From: Anaerolineales bacterium
Lineage (GTDB): Bacteria > Chloroflexota > Anaerolineae > Anaerolineales > Villigracilaceae
Assembly (NCBI GenBank): GCA_023382595.1
Contig: JAHDWB010000001.1
Location: forward strand, 1,895,653 to 1,959,652
Reading direction: 5' to 3'
Length of the DNA: 64,000 bases
Shown: positions 42,868 to 52,475 of the stretch, one piece after another
How the letters are laid out: the number at the start of each line of letters is the position of its first letter
How positions within the stretch are numbered: position 1 is the stretch's first letter
Notes under the pieces: model-generated
Seen by the model: the letters and a program-made list of their open reading frames with translations, nothing else
The model's database searches: none
What the model was told of the DNA's origin: nothing
Translations under genes and position numbers: made by a program

Positions 42868-43856
42868 TGAATATGGAATCTGCTTACTTCCAGAAGAACG
42901 CGCTTGTCACGGGTGGGCTGGGTTTTATTGGCAGTAATCTCGCGCACAAACTGGTCGAACTTGGCGCGAACGTCACCATCCTGGATAACCTGGACCCCGA
43001 TTCCGGTGCGAATCCCTTCAATGTGCAGGACATAAAAGACCGCATCCGCATCATTCGGGCGGATATTGGCGATGAAACCGAAATGCGGTCTGCCGTGGAT
43101 GGACAGCATTATTTGTTCAACCTCGCCGGGCAGATGAGTCACTTTGGCAGTATGCAGGATCCGTTTAGAGACCTGAACATCAACGTGGTAGCGCAATTGA
43201 AACTACTGGAGGTTTGCCGAAAGACCAATCCCCGGGTCAATATTGTCTTTGCGGGGACGCGCCAGGTCTATGGACGTCCGAAATACCTGCCCGTGGATGA
43301 AACTCACCTGCTTACCCCGCTTGATAACAACGGCGTCAGCAAGCGCGCCGCCGAGATGTATCACATCGTCTACAATCGCGTACATGGCATGACGACCAGC
43401 GTCCTGCGCATGACCAATGTGTACGGTTCGCGCATGAGGATCAAGGACGACAAACTGACCTTCATCGGTTGGTGGTTTCGCCAATTGCTGGAAGGTGAGG
43501 AGATCCAGATCTTCGGCGACGGAAGCCAGATCCGCGACTTGAACCATGTGGATGATGTCATCCATGCCCTGCTGTTATGCGCGGCGCATCCCTCGGCGAA
43601 CGGCAAAATTTACAATCTTGGCGGCGATCCCATCACCTTGCTGGAACTTGCCCGTTTGATGATACAGATCCGCGGCGATGGTAAATACACACTTGTGCCG
43701 TTCCCTGAAAACCGCAAACGTATCGACATCGGCGATTACTACGGCGATTACAGTCGCATTCAAAGAGACCTCGGTTGGAGTCCGCGTATGCTGTTGCGCG
43801 ATGGGATAAAAACAATGCTTGATTTTTACACAATGAACAAAGAGCATTATCTGTGA
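42867..43856 (+). CDS. NAD-dependent sugar epimerase/dehydratase with Asn in place of catalytic Tyr
   Basis: 329 residues, extended [22 protein letters not shown] is the NAD site; [13 protein letters not shown] and [11 protein letters not shown] follow. Where the family has YxxxK, this protein reads NNGVSK, so Tyr is replaced by Asn while Lys remains. The later [25 protein letters not shown] and YNLGG are normal. I recall an epimerase subgroup with this NGxxK variant, so it may still be active by another route. The start overlaps the preceding stop (TGATG). Confidence 0.82.
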   Translation: MNMESAYFQKNALVTGGLGFIGSNLAHKLVELGANVTILDNLDPDSGANPFNVQDIKDRIRIIRADIGDETEMRSAVDGQHYLFNLAGQMSHFGSMQDPFRDLNINVVAQLKLLEVCRKTNPRVNIVFAGTRQVYGRPKYLPVDETHLLTPLDNNGVSKRAAEMYHIVYNRVHGMTTSVLRMTNVYGSRMRIKDDKLTFIGWWFRQLLEGEEIQIFGDGSQIRDLNHVDDVIHALLLCAAHPSANGKIYNLGGDPITLLELARLMIQIRGDGKYTLVPFPENRKRIDIGDYYGDYSRIQRDLGWSPRMLLRDGIKTMLDFYTMNKEHYL

Positions 43857-44968
43857 TGCAGGAAATCCCGATCATCAACTTGAAAAAACAATACGAGTCC
43901 ATCCGCGCCGGGGTGGATGATGCCATTGCGCGCGTGTTGGCGAAAGGCTCCTACATTCTCGGCGGGGAGGTCGGCGCTTTCGAGGCGGAGTTCGCTGAAT
44001 ACTGCGGCGTTGATCATGCTGTCGGCGTTGCTTCTGGGACGGACGCTTTGCAACTGGCATTGCTCGCCTGCGGCGTGGGGGAAAAGGACGAAGTGATCAC
44101 CACTGCCCATACCGCAGTGGCAACTGTCAGCGCGATCGAAGCGACGGGGGCGCGTCCTGTTTTTGTGGATATTGACCTCGTCCGCTTCGGGCTTGACCCG
44201 AAACTGGTTGCTCAAAAATTGACATCGCGAACCCGTGTCATTCTCCCTGTGCATCTCTACGGCTGCCCCGTGGATATGCATCCCATTTTGGAATTGGCGC
44301 GGGGGAATAATTTGCTCGTTGTGGAAGATTGCGCGCAGGCGCATGGCGCGATGTATGCTGGACACAAGGTCGGCTCGTTGGGTGACATCGCTGCCTTCAG
44401 TTTTTACCCGACGAAAAATCTCGGTGCGTTCGGTGATGGGGGAGCAGTGGTGACGAATCATTCAGGGTTGGCGGAGAAGGTGCGGTTACTGCGCCAATAC
44501 GGCTGGAAGGATCGCTATGTAAGCCTTGTCAAAGGCATGAACAGCCGACTTGATGAATTGCAGGCGGCGATCCTGCGCGTTAAATTGAAGTATTTGGATG
44601 TATGGAATGCCCGCCGCAGGGAACATGCCAGCCTATACATTGATTTGCTCTCCGGCACGGATCTGGTTTTGCCTGCCCAGCCGCCGGGAAGCGAGCATGT
44701 TTTTCACCAATTTGTCATTCGCCATCCCCGGCGGGATAATTTGCAAGCGTATCTGAAACAGGCGGGTATTCATACGTTAGTGCATTACCCCGTTCCAGTT
44801 CATTTCCAGCCTGCCTACGCGGATTTGGGTTATGCCGAGGGCAGCCTGCCGAATACCGAGCTTGCGGCGCGGGAGGTGCTGTCCCTGCCGCTGTACCCCG
44901 AGTTGACTGAAGACGATGTGCGGCGGGTCTCACAACGCGTCCTTGAATTCTTTTCGAAAAAAATGTGA
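43856..44968 (+). CDS. DegT/DnrJ/EryC1/StrS sugar aminotransferase
   Basis: 370 residues. PLP-dependent transamination of a nucleotide keto-sugar. [19 protein letters not shown] at the start, [23 protein letters not shown], and the PLP lysine in [41 protein letters not shown] is the substrate-loop signature. Its start overlaps the epimerase stop. Suggests that the glycan contains an amino sugar. Confidence 0.92.
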   Translation: MQEIPIINLKKQYESIRAGVDDAIARVLAKGSYILGGEVGAFEAEFAEYCGVDHAVGVASGTDALQLALLACGVGEKDEVITTAHTAVATVSAIEATGARPVFVDIDLVRFGLDPKLVAQKLTSRTRVILPVHLYGCPVDMHPILELARGNNLLVVEDCAQAHGAMYAGHKVGSLGDIAAFSFYPTKNLGAFGDGGAVVTNHSGLAEKVRLLRQYGWKDRYVSLVKGMNSRLDELQAAILRVKLKYLDVWNARRREHASLYIDLLSGTDLVLPAQPPGSEHVFHQFVIRHPRRDNLQAYLKQAGIHTLVHYPVPVHFQPAYADLGYAEGSLPNTELAAREVLSLPLYPELTEDDVRRVSQRVLEFFSKKM

Positions 44969-45129
44969 CAGAACTTTTCCGGCGATTGGGGTAAGTATAT
45001 ATGTGGCTGGGCTCGTAAAGCCAAAAATTGTGACAAACGGAACTATTCTAATTGGGCGAGTCGTGCAATAATTTAATGCGGTGGTCCGCCTACGGAATGA
45101 GCAACCATCATTAATCCCCTGGAGGAAAA

Positions 45130-47421
45130 ATGGCTACGTTTACGCGTGAAGACGCACTCGAATATCATCGTTTGAAAGGCAAACCCGGCAAGGTGGCGAT
45201 CGTGCCCACCAAGCCGATGGATACCCAGCGCGACCTGAGTTTGGCATATTCGCCCGGCGTGGCGGAGCCCGTGCTGGAGATCGAGAAGAATCCCAGCGAC
45301 GCCTACGAGTACACATCGAAGGGCAATCTGGTGGCGGTGGTTTCCAACGGGACGGCGATCCTCGGTCTCGGTGACCGCGGCGCGCTGGCGAGCAAGCCCG
45401 TCATGGAAGGCAAGGGCGTGCTGTTCAAGAAATTCGCGGATATCGATGTGTTCGACATCGAGGTCAATTCGCACGACCCGGATGAGATCATCAAAGTCGT
45501 CGCCGCGATCTCCCCGACATTTGGCGGCATCAACCTCGAAGACATCAAAGCCCCCGAATGTTTCTACATTGAAGAAGAACTGAAAAAGATGCTGGATATC
45601 CCCGTCTTCCACGACGACCAGCATGGCACGGCGATCATCTCATCGGCGGGACTTGCGAATGCGCTGGAGATCGTTGGGAAAAAGCATGAGGACATCCGCC
45701 TCGTCATTTCGGGTGCGGGCGCTTCGGCGATCTCGTGCGCGGAACTGGCGATCCGTTGGGGCGTGAAGCGCGAGAACATCATGCTGGTGGATACAAGGGG
45801 CGTGGTGTACAAGGGACGCAAGGAAGGCATGAACAAGTACAAGGACATGCTGGCGGTCGAGGATAAAGGTCATCGCACGCTGGCGGATGCCATGCAGGGT
45901 GCGGACGTGTTCTACGGGCTTTCCGTTGCGAACGTGCTTTCGCCTGAAATGGTCAAGACCATGGCGGACGACCCGATCATCTTTGCGATGGCGAACCCCG
46001 ACCCGGAGATCAAGCCTGAACTGGCACGTGAAGCCCGCAAGGATGTCATCATCGCAACCGGGCGCTCGGACTATGTCAACCAGGTCAACAACGTGCTTGG
46101 CTTCCCGTTCATCTTCCGCGGCGCATTGGACGTGCGCGCAAAGGGCATCAACGAAGAGATGAAATTCGCGGCATCGCAAGCGCTGGCAGCGTTGGCAAAG
46201 GAAGATGTCCCGGATTCAGTGATCAGGGCGTACGGAGGCGGGGCGATCAAGTTCGGGCGCGAGTACATCATTCCCAAGCCGCTCGATCCGCGTGTGTTGC
46301 TGTGGGAGGCTCCCGCCGTCGCTGAAATGGGCATGAAGACCGGCGTGGCGCGCAAGACCATCGACATCAACGAATACAGGGAACAGCTTGCATACCGTCA
46401 GGGCAAGGGCGAGCGCATCCGCTATTTCTTCCAGAACAAGGCGCGCACCTCCGGCGGGACGAAACGCGTGGTCTTTGCCGAGGGCGAGGAACAGAAGATC
46501 ATCCGCGCAGCGTATCAGATCAAGGAAGAGGGTATTGCCACTCCGGTGTTGATCGGACGCGAGAGCGTGATCGCTGAGAAGCTTAAGATGCTTGGGTTGG
46601 AGTACAAGCCCGAGGTGGTGGACCCCGACAAGTTCGGGAAGTTGGAGGCGTATTCGAAGGCGTTCTATGACCTGCGCCAACGCAAGGGTGTGATGGCGGG
46701 CGACGCCCATAAACGCGTGCTTGATCCGAATGTGCTGGGTCCCATGATGGTCAAAATAGGCGATGCGGATGCCTTCGTCTCCGGCTTGACGTATGATTAT
46801 CCCGAAGTGATCCGTCCTGCGCTGCAGATCCATCACACGGCGGCGGGAGCGACGCGTGCTGCGGGCGTGTATATCATGATCGTGGACGACAAGGTCTTCC
46901 TGTTCACGGATGCGACGGTCAATATCGAGCCGACGGCGGAAGATCTGGCGGAGATCGCCACCCTCGCCGCGGACTACGCCGTGAAGTTGGAACTCGACCC
47001 GCACGTGGCGTTCCTCTCGTTCTCGAACTTCGGCTCGACGCCTCATCCGCTCTCGGACAAGGTCCGCAAGGCGGTGGCGCTGGTCAAGGAACGCCGCCCT
47101 GACCTGCGCGTGGACGGTGAGATGCAGGCGGACACGGCGGTGATGCCCGACATCATCGAAGAGCGCTATCCGTTCAGTGCGGTGAAGGATGCCAATGTGC
47201 TGGTCTTCCCGTCACTTGAATCCGCGAACATTGCCTACAAACTGCTGGCACGGCTCGGCAACGCCAAAGCCATCGGACCGATCCTGCTGGGTGTTGGCGC
47301 GCCGGTGCACGTCTTGCAGACCGGTGACGATGTCAATACCATCGTCCAGATCACGTCTGTGGCGGTGATGGATGCGATGGGACGCGAGGAGAAAGCGGAG
47401 AAGAAGGGCAAGAAGAAGTAG
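45130..47421 (+). CDS. maeB: NADP-dependent malic enzyme, MaeB type with phosphotransacetylase-like domain
   Basis: 763 residues. The N-terminal malic enzyme part (about 1-420) has [45 protein letters not shown] and [10 protein letters not shown]. The C-terminal part (about 440-755) resembles phosphate acetyltransferase and in MaeB proteins is regulatory, responding to acetyl-CoA. It decarboxylates malate to pyruvate with NADP, linking the TCA cycle to gluconeogenesis and NADPH supply. The Lys/Glu-rich tail is not conserved. CTGGAGG precedes the ATG. Single gene with its own terminator. Confidence 0.93.
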   Translation: MATFTREDALEYHRLKGKPGKVAIVPTKPMDTQRDLSLAYSPGVAEPVLEIEKNPSDAYEYTSKGNLVAVVSNGTAILGLGDRGALASKPVMEGKGVLFKKFADIDVFDIEVNSHDPDEIIKVVAAISPTFGGINLEDIKAPECFYIEEELKKMLDIPVFHDDQHGTAIISSAGLANALEIVGKKHEDIRLVISGAGASAISCAELAIRWGVKRENIMLVDTRGVVYKGRKEGMNKYKDMLAVEDKGHRTLADAMQGADVFYGLSVANVLSPEMVKTMADDPIIFAMANPDPEIKPELAREARKDVIIATGRSDYVNQVNNVLGFPFIFRGALDVRAKGINEEMKFAASQALAALAKEDVPDSVIRAYGGGAIKFGREYIIPKPLDPRVLLWEAPAVAEMGMKTGVARKTIDINEYREQLAYRQGKGERIRYFFQNKARTSGGTKRVVFAEGEEQKIIRAAYQIKEEGIATPVLIGRESVIAEKLKMLGLEYKPEVVDPDKFGKLEAYSKAFYDLRQRKGVMAGDAHKRVLDPNVLGPMMVKIGDADAFVSGLTYDYPEVIRPALQIHHTAAGATRAAGVYIMIVDDKVFLFTDATVNIEPTAEDLAEIATLAADYAVKLELDPHVAFLSFSNFGSTPHPLSDKVRKAVALVKERRPDLRVDGEMQADTAVMPDIIEERYPFSAVKDANVLVFPSLESANIAYKLLARLGNAKAIGPILLGVGAPVHVLQTGDDVNTIVQITSVAVMDAMGREEKAEKKGKKK

Positions 47422-47441
47422 GGGAGTGGAAAGTAGCCAGT

Positions 47442-47479
47442 AAAGCCCTCGAAGGTTTGTGCCTTTGAGGGCTTTTTTC
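47442..47479 (+). terminator. Intrinsic terminator after maeB
   Basis: AAAGCCCTCGAAGG pairs with CCTTTGAGGGCTTT (one G-T wobble) around a 6-nt loop, followed by TTTTCTT. The TTGACA of the toxin-antitoxin promoter overlaps its end. Confidence 0.9.
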
Positions 47480-47532
47480 TTGACAACACAGTAGTAAGAT
47501 GTGATAATATTGTGTAATTATATTACACAATA
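47480..47532 (+). promoter_or_regulatory. Promoter and palindromic operator of the toxin-antitoxin pair
   Basis: TTGACA (47480-47485), 17-nt spacer, GATAAT (47503-47508). Directly over the start region lies an inverted repeat with 11-bp arms (TATTGTGTAAT and complement, 3-nt spacer, 47508-47532). A ribbon-helix-helix antitoxin binding here would repress its own operon. Confidence 0.85.
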
Positions 47533-47544
47533 AAGAGGTGTTTT

Positions 47545-47799
47545 ATGGAACTTCAAAGAACACAGATTCTCCTCGAAAAGTCACAGCATCAAATCCTGAC
47601 CATGATTGCGGGCGAGGAAAACCGTAGTATTTCCGAGATTGTGCGGGAGATGATCGATCGCGAACTGCGCTACCGTCAGCGCCGTCAGATGATGCTTGCT
47701 GCTCATGAACTCCAAGCCGACTACACCACCAACCCGGACTTGACGGAATTCACTGCATTAGACGGCGATGATTTTCTATTTACGGACGATGAATTATGA
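47545..47799 (+). CDS. Ribbon-helix-helix antitoxin
   Basis: 84 residues. The N-terminal TQILLEKSQHQILTMIAGEE plus NRSISEIVREMIDREL is a ribbon-helix-helix DNA-binding fold; the acidic tail (DGDDFLFTDDEL) would embrace the toxin. AAAGAGG precedes the ATG. It overlaps the toxin start by 4 bp, in the usual antitoxin-first order, and has its own operator. Confidence 0.85.
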   Translation: MELQRTQILLEKSQHQILTMIAGEENRSISEIVREMIDRELRYRQRRQMMLAAHELQADYTTNPDLTEFTALDGDDFLFTDDEL

Positions 47800-48134
47800 A
47801 GCGGGGGGAGATCTGGCTGGTGAATCTGGATCCAACAATTGGGGCAGAGATCAAAAAGACGCGCCCTGCGATCATCGTCAGCAGTGACCTGGTTGGAATA
47901 CTGCCGCTTAAATTAGTCGTCCCGTTGACCGATTGGAAAGATCGGTATTCCTCCGCTCCATGGATGGTACGGCTCGACCCCGATGAACAAAACGGATTGA
48001 GAAAAAGTTCGGCTGCCGATGCCCTGCAAATTCGTTCCATTTCCGAACAGCGGCTGGTCAAACGCTTGGGAGTGATACCGGCTTTGCAGGTTGCCCAGAT
48101 CGTCCAGTCCGTGATGCATGTCCTTCAACGATAA
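47796..48134 (+). CDS. MazF/PemK-family endoribonuclease toxin
   Basis: 112 residues. KRGEIWLVNLDPTIGAEIKKTRPAIIVSSD is the family start (read in two parts: GEIWLVNLDP and KTRPAIIVS), with PLKLVVPLTDW, the RLDPDEQNGL segment, and DALQIRSISEQRL with the conserved Arg/Ser. MazF-type toxins cut mRNA at short sites; the site cannot be predicted. It appears intact. Confidence 0.92.
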   Translation: MKRGEIWLVNLDPTIGAEIKKTRPAIIVSSDLVGILPLKLVVPLTDWKDRYSSAPWMVRLDPDEQNGLRKSSAADALQIRSISEQRLVKRLGVIPALQVAQIVQSVMHVLQR

Positions 48135-48227
48135 AGATCCACTGGCTGATGGGCTGACTTGAAACTGTCACTCCCCACTTTTTGATATACTTTCCCCCGC
48201 TTTCAACGCCAACTCACAGGAAGATCC

Positions 48228-49469
48228 ATGACCCAACTCGAATCCATTGCTCGAAAAATTACCGGTATCCTCTTTGCTACCCAGTCACTCGCCTCGGCAG
48301 GCTTCATAGCGGCGGCGACGCTCAACTCTATCGTTGGCAGGGATTTGAGCCAGAACGCCAGTTGGGCGGGCGTGCCGACGGCGGTCTATTTGCTGGCGGG
48401 CGCGTTCTCTGCCTTCATGTGGGGCTACGTCTTTGACGCCATCGGTCGGCGCGGCGGCTTGACGACCGGACTCAGCATTGGCATGGTCGGTTCGGGGTTG
48501 ACGTTTTATGCGATTGCTATCCATTCCTTTCCGCTGTTTTTGGCGGGCATGGTGCTGATGGGCATGGCGAACGCGGCGGTGCAGCTCGGTCGCTTTGCGG
48601 CGGCGGAGGTCAACAAACCCGAGCATCGCGGACGCGCCATCTCGAACGTGGTCATCGGCGGGACGGTCGGCTCGGTGGTCGGTCCGTTCGTGGCGGGACC
48701 GGCAGGCGCCATCGTCGGTCCGTTGGGCATCGATGAACTGGCGGGCGCGTATCTCGTTGCGGCGGTTTTGTTCGCGATTGGCGCGCTGGTCGTGTTTTTC
48801 GGTCTGCGCCCCGATCCGCGCGAGATCGGGAAACAGGTGGCGGAACAATTCCCTGAAACCGTATCAGCCTCCGGTGAGGTGCGAAGCGTGTTTCAGATCC
48901 TGCGCGTACCTGCCGCGCAAGTGGCGGTCGTCAGCATGGTGCTTGGTCAGATGGTGATGGTGCTGGTCATGGTTATCACATCCCTGCACATGCGCGGGCA
49001 CGACCACGGCTTGACGGATATTTCGATCGTGATCTCGTCGCATACGTTTGGGATGTACGCGTTTTCGATCATTTCAGGGCGCCTCTCGGACCGCTGGGGG
49101 CGGGGTCCTGTTATTCTCGCAGGGTCTGCCACGCTGGTGGTTGCCTGCCTCGCCGCCACCATCTCGCCCGATGTCCTGCCGCTGGGTGTGGCGTTGTTCC
49201 TGCTCGGCTTGGGCTGGAATTTTTGTTATGTGGGCGGCTCGACCCTGCTTGCCGACCAGCTCTCACCGCCCGAACGCGCGCGCACGCAAGGCTTCAATGA
49301 CCTGCTCATCGGGCTGGCTTCCGCGCTCGGCAGTCTGCAAAGCGGATTCATCTTCGCTTCGCTCGGCTACGACATGATGGCATACGTCAGCGCGGCGGTG
49401 GCGCTGATTCCGCTGGCGGCGGTGGCGATCTGGATGAGCAAACGAACACCTGCACGCGCAAGCACATGA
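48228..49469 (+). CDS. MFS transporter
   Basis: 413 residues with 12 membrane helices. WGYVFDAIGRRGGLTTG is the loop 2-3 motif, and GRLSDRWGRGPVI its counterpart in the second half. PEHRGRAISNVVIGGTVGSVVGP lies at helices 4-5. Substrate unknown. The stop codon overlaps the start of the following membrane protein gene. Confidence 0.88.
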   Translation: MTQLESIARKITGILFATQSLASAGFIAAATLNSIVGRDLSQNASWAGVPTAVYLLAGAFSAFMWGYVFDAIGRRGGLTTGLSIGMVGSGLTFYAIAIHSFPLFLAGMVLMGMANAAVQLGRFAAAEVNKPEHRGRAISNVVIGGTVGSVVGPFVAGPAGAIVGPLGIDELAGAYLVAAVLFAIGALVVFFGLRPDPREIGKQVAEQFPETVSASGEVRSVFQILRVPAAQVAVVSMVLGQMVMVLVMVITSLHMRGHDHGLTDISIVISSHTFGMYAFSIISGRLSDRWGRGPVILAGSATLVVACLAATISPDVLPLGVALFLLGLGWNFCYVGGSTLLADQLSPPERARTQGFNDLLIGLASALGSLQSGFIFASLGYDMMAYVSAAVALIPLAAVAIWMSKRTPARAST

Positions 49470-51028
49470 TGAAATCCATTCTCGGCGTTCATTTCAAGTG
49501 GTTCTGGCTTTTCTTTGCCATCGGCGCCGCGCTGACCTTTGCGATCGGCAGGTACATCGAGTTCCACGTCATCAGCAACGATTACTGGAACATCCTGTAC
49601 TATGGTCGCCGCATGACCCTCTCGGAGCCTGAGTCGCTTTACAACGGATTTTTCCCATTTGGATATCCCTTCCTGATCGGGCGGATGCCGTTCACGTACG
49701 TGCTTCCGCTCTCGTATCTTCTCAACGCGCTTCTCACCGGACTTTTCACTGCTTCTGTTTCGACGCTGATTCTCTCGTCCGGATCCATTCCCGCCACGCT
49801 GCTGGCGCTCTTTTCCTCCATCGCCGCTCCCTTCATATTTCAGAACGCCAATACCCTCAGCCCCGATATCGGCGCCGCCGCATTCACTGCCTTTGCTGTG
49901 TTTTTATTGTGGAATCCGCTTTCAAGCAATTCCCAAGCCGATGCAAATGACTCTGATCTCCGTTTCGCACTTGCCGGTATTTCGCTTGGTTTATCTTTCC
50001 TGTGGCGGACGCACGCGGCGGCATCCATTCTTGGAGTTTTGGCTGGCTGGTTCCTGCTGTTTGGATTTCGTCCCTATCGTCCGCGCGTGATATTGCTTGG
50101 CGCGCTTGCAATTGTCGCCGGAGTGCAGGTGTTTGTGAATCTCGTTTCCGGTCACGGCATGCTGGAAACGGCGCAAGACCTGAATTTATACAAATTCTTC
50201 TACGGCGTGGATTGGACCTATCCGCCCAGCCCTGAAGAGATCGCTCAATTCTCGCTGGTCAAGACGGTCGCTGAAGATCCTATCCGCGCGTTTGAACTCT
50301 ATATACCATTCTTTCAATACTATATTTCCCATATCTGGGCGGCTGGGCTTGCGTTCCTGCTCTCCCCCAAAGGGCGTTTTGCGCGGTTTTCAGCATTTTC
50401 ATTGATCTTCATTGTTTTATACGCCATCCCCATCTCCTGGAGCGACAGTGCCCGCGCACCAGTGATCCTGCATGGCATCTATCTGTCGTCCGTGGCGATA
50501 TTGCTGGCAGTCTTAATGGATCTGGCGCAAAAATATCTTGGCGCGAAATATTGGGTGCAATGGGCAGTCTTCGCCTTGTTCATAGCGATGGGATCTAAGA
50601 TCTATTATGGTTGGGTTGCTTACGACATTGGCATTGTCCGTGCCGCCCATGCCGAGCGCGGCATATTCACCTCCATCGAATATACTTTGCGTGCCGACGG
50701 CATGACATCTCCCACTGAAATATTCTCAGACCGTTACGATTTCTATACCCCGAATACCATGCCTTATCGCTCGCGTCAGATCGGCAACTGGTCTGCCGGA
50801 TGGGTGTGGGGCTTCAATGATGAATTTCCTCCCATTCCCAATGACTCGTGGGAAGCATTTTCTGCCGCTTGCAGGGAACAAGGCGTGCGCTACCTGGTTC
50901 TCGGTCCGAACAGCCATGCTCGCGGCGATATCTTTCAACCTATTTACGATGGCGATATGGAACTTGATGAGATGGGTCTGCGCTTTATCGCTCAAAGGGG
51001 AAATTTAAGACTTTACGTCTTCGAATAA
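49466..51028 (+). CDS. Multi-pass membrane protein, probable GT-C glycosyltransferase
   Basis: 520 residues with about 10-11 membrane helices and a C-terminal soluble part. The first outer loop has ISNDYWNILYYGRRM; an acidic residue followed by aromatic residues in that place is typical of GT39/GT83-like GT-C enzymes. No other motif is conclusive. Starts at ATG 49466 within the end of the MFS gene, so they are translationally coupled. Could act with the envelope cluster at 39.4-45 kb. Confidence 0.6.
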   Translation: MMKSILGVHFKWFWLFFAIGAALTFAIGRYIEFHVISNDYWNILYYGRRMTLSEPESLYNGFFPFGYPFLIGRMPFTYVLPLSYLLNALLTGLFTASVSTLILSSGSIPATLLALFSSIAAPFIFQNANTLSPDIGAAAFTAFAVFLLWNPLSSNSQADANDSDLRFALAGISLGLSFLWRTHAAASILGVLAGWFLLFGFRPYRPRVILLGALAIVAGVQVFVNLVSGHGMLETAQDLNLYKFFYGVDWTYPPSPEEIAQFSLVKTVAEDPIRAFELYIPFFQYYISHIWAAGLAFLLSPKGRFARFSAFSLIFIVLYAIPISWSDSARAPVILHGIYLSSVAILLAVLMDLAQKYLGAKYWVQWAVFALFIAMGSKIYYGWVAYDIGIVRAAHAERGIFTSIEYTLRADGMTSPTEIFSDRYDFYTPNTMPYRSRQIGNWSAGWVWGFNDEFPPIPNDSWEAFSAACREQGVRYLVLGPNSHARGDIFQPIYDGDMELDEMGLRFIAQRGNLRLYVFE

Positions 51029-51062
51029 AAATGAGCGGCGTTTTGAAACGCCGCTCATTTTA
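51029..51062. terminator. Bidirectional terminator between convergent genes
   Basis: A 16-bp perfect stem, AAAATGAGCGGCGTTT and complement, with a 2-nt apex. It serves the plus-strand membrane protein gene and the minus-strand Gln-rich protein gene. Confidence 0.9.
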
Positions 51063-51074
51063 TATGTTGCTTGG

Positions 51075-51797
51075 TTACTTTGGTCGCGATGATTTGACTC
51101 CGCTTTTTACGCGGGAGGTCCTCAAAACGCCTTTGGCGGGTGAGGATGGTCTTGCTTTGGCTGGAGTTGATTGGGCGCCTCCGGCTGGAGTTTTTCCTGC
51201 CTGTACCTGCTTTCCAAACATACGGAACGCTGTGTTCAGGGTTTTTGTAGCGGTCGCCTCGTCCAGCCCTGTGGAGCGGGAGATGTCCCTGACCATGCCG
51301 CTGTCCTGGAAGACGTGCGGATCGATCTTGCCTTTGCCCATTTGCTTGAGCAGATCATCAAGGTCGAAGGAGTTCGAATCGCGCCCCGAGGTGGGATGAT
51401 GGGCGAGCAGTTTGTAGGCAACGTAGGAAACCACGATCGTCGCGATCTGAGGCGGGATGTTCATCTTCCTGGCGAGTTGTTCCACATACGGCTGCAATAA
51501 CATCATGATCGGGTTGCTTGTCATGGATGTCTGCGACATGGCGCCTCCCTGATTGCCGCCCATTACCATTTCCAATAGACCCATCATACTGCCAAGTCCG
51601 CCGGTTTGTTGCTGCTGCTGTTGTTGTTGCTGTTGATAATAGGATGCGGGAGGAACGGGTGGGTTGGTTTGCCCCTGTGATTGTACGCCTCCCAGCAGGC
51701 TGCCAATGAGTTCCGTCATCGGGTCTGCGGCTGGTTTTTGCTGGCTTCCCTGCTGGCGGGAGTTGACCAGGACTTTGAGAATATCTTCCATTGACAT
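51075..51797 (-). CDS. Protein with polyglutamine tract, unknown function
   Basis: 240 residues. The N-terminal part is Gln/Gly/Met-rich and has ten Gln in a row encoded by mixed CAG/CAA (about 51605-51637), a slippage-prone tract. The middle, YVEQLARKMNIPPQIATIVVSYVAYKLL, is helical, and DLDDLLKQMGKGKIDPHVFQDSG and TGLDEATATKTLNTAFRMF follow. The tail is Lys/Ser/Pro-rich and basic. No known family is recognised. AAAGGAG precedes the ATG; M3 is an alternative start. It lies downstream of fmdB on the other side of a terminator. Confidence 0.7.
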   Translation of the reverse strand: MSMEDILKVLVNSRQQGSQQKPAADPMTELIGSLLGGVQSQGQTNPPVPPASYYQQQQQQQQQQTGGLGSMMGLLEMVMGGNQGGAMSQTSMTSNPIMMLLQPYVEQLARKMNIPPQIATIVVSYVAYKLLAHHPTSGRDSNSFDLDDLLKQMGKGKIDPHVFQDSGMVRDISRSTGLDEATATKTLNTAFRMFGKQVQAGKTPAGGAQSTPAKARPSSPAKGVLRTSRVKSGVKSSRPK

Positions 51798-51821
51798 GAT
51801 GTATCTCCTTTGAGAACAAAA

Positions 51822-51845
51822 AAGCGTGACGTTCAGGTCACGCTT
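51822..51845 (-). terminator. Terminator of the FmdB-family gene
   Basis: AAGCGTGAC-GTTCAG-GTCACGCTT, 9-bp stem, followed on the minus strand by a run of T. Confidence 0.85.
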
Positions 51846-51856
51846 GAGAACGATGG

Positions 51857-52105
51857 TTATTCACTTGACGACGGTTTGCTTTCCGTATCGCTCTTTTTCG
51901 AACTGGTAGTGGCGCTGCCCGAAGGCGACTTGTGGTCTGTGGCATAAAAACCCGACCCCTTGAAGATGATCTTGGTCGGGGTGATGACCTTTTTGAGCGC
52001 CTTCTTGCGGCACTCGGGGCAGGTCTTTAAAGGCGAATCCGTGAACGACTGGTGGCGTTCGAACTGGATCCCGCATGATTCACAGCGATAGGTATAAACT
52101 GGCAT
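51857..52105 (-). CDS. FmdB-family zinc ribbon protein
   Basis: 82 residues from ATG 52105, which has AAGGAG upstream. The zinc ribbon is MPVYTYRCESCGIQFE with the second pair in TCPECRK, then the family phrase KVITPTKIIFKGSGFYATD. The tail is Ser/Lys-rich. Named after a presumed regulator of formamidase, but the biochemical role is unknown. It is divergent from the selenoprotein gene, and the two starts are 120 bp apart. Confidence 0.9.
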   Translation of the reverse strand: MPVYTYRCESCGIQFERHQSFTDSPLKTCPECRKKALKKVITPTKIIFKGSGFYATDHKSPSGSATTSSKKSDTESKPSSSE

Positions 52106-52189
52106 AGGCTTTCTCCTTGCTTCCTGCTTTCTATTGACTGCGGCATTATAGTCCTCATGGCTGTGCATGGCAAGCCTTGTGACGCGGCA

Positions 52190-52198
52190 TGTTATAAT
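52190..52198 (+). promoter_or_regulatory. Extended -10 promoter of the selW-like gene
   Basis: TGTTATAAT matches the extended -10 form TGnTATAAT; no good -35 is needed or seen. The ATG follows 27 bp later behind GGGAGG. Confidence 0.65.
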
Positions 52199-52225
52199 TT
52201 TCTAACATTTTTTCGGGAGGGCTGT

Positions 52226-52465
52226 ATGCTCAAGATTGAGATCGTTTACTGTGCGGTTTGACACTACACTGGGCGGGCCGTGAGCCTGATGGACGAATTG
52301 TTGAAGGAATACGAGCACATGATCGAAGTGGTGAGTCTGGTTCCCTCGGACGGAGGCAAGTTCGAGGTCAATGTGAACGGGCGGTTGGTCTACTCCAAAT
52401 TGGAAACAAAACGCCATGCGGAAGCGGGCGAGATCATCACGATCATCTCAAAGATGGTCGATTAA
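52226..52465 (+). CDS. SelW/SelT/SelH (Rdx) family selenoprotein with in-frame TGA
   Basis: 79 residues if TGA at 52259-52261 is read as selenocysteine (position 12). The N-terminus MLKIEIVYCAV-U gives a CxxU redox motif, exactly where Rdx proteins have CxxC or CxxU. After the TGA the same frame continues with RAVSLMDELLKEYEHMI, then VPSDGGKFEVNVNGRLVYSK and a C-terminal helix, all as in the family. GGGAGG lies 5 nt before the ATG and an extended -10 before that. A conventional gene call would start at GTG 52280 and lose the active site. The protein is expected to be a thioredoxin-fold reductase. trpS follows after 10 bp. Confidence 0.85.
52262..52290 (+). promoter_or_regulatory. Candidate bacterial SECIS element
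   Basis: Right after the TGA, TGGGC (52270-52274) can pair with GCCTG (52284-52288), leaving a 9-nt loop GGGCCGTGA that opens with G residues about 14 nt from the TGA. Bacterial SECIS hairpins sit in this place and have a G-rich apical loop bound by SelB. The stem is short, so this is a candidate only. Confidence 0.45.
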
Positions 52466-52475
52466 AGGATAACGA

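Noticed and set aside
52280..52465. 61-codon gene starting at GTG 52280
   Set aside because: It lacks the redox motif and a ribosome site; the frame extends upstream through TGA to ATG 52226 with a good ribosome site, which fits a selenoprotein better.
52226..52465. A pseudogene broken by a nonsense mutation at TGA 52259
   Set aside because: The TGA is at the one position where Sec occurs in this family, and the rest of the gene, promoter and ribosome site are intact. Not fully excluded until sel genes are found.
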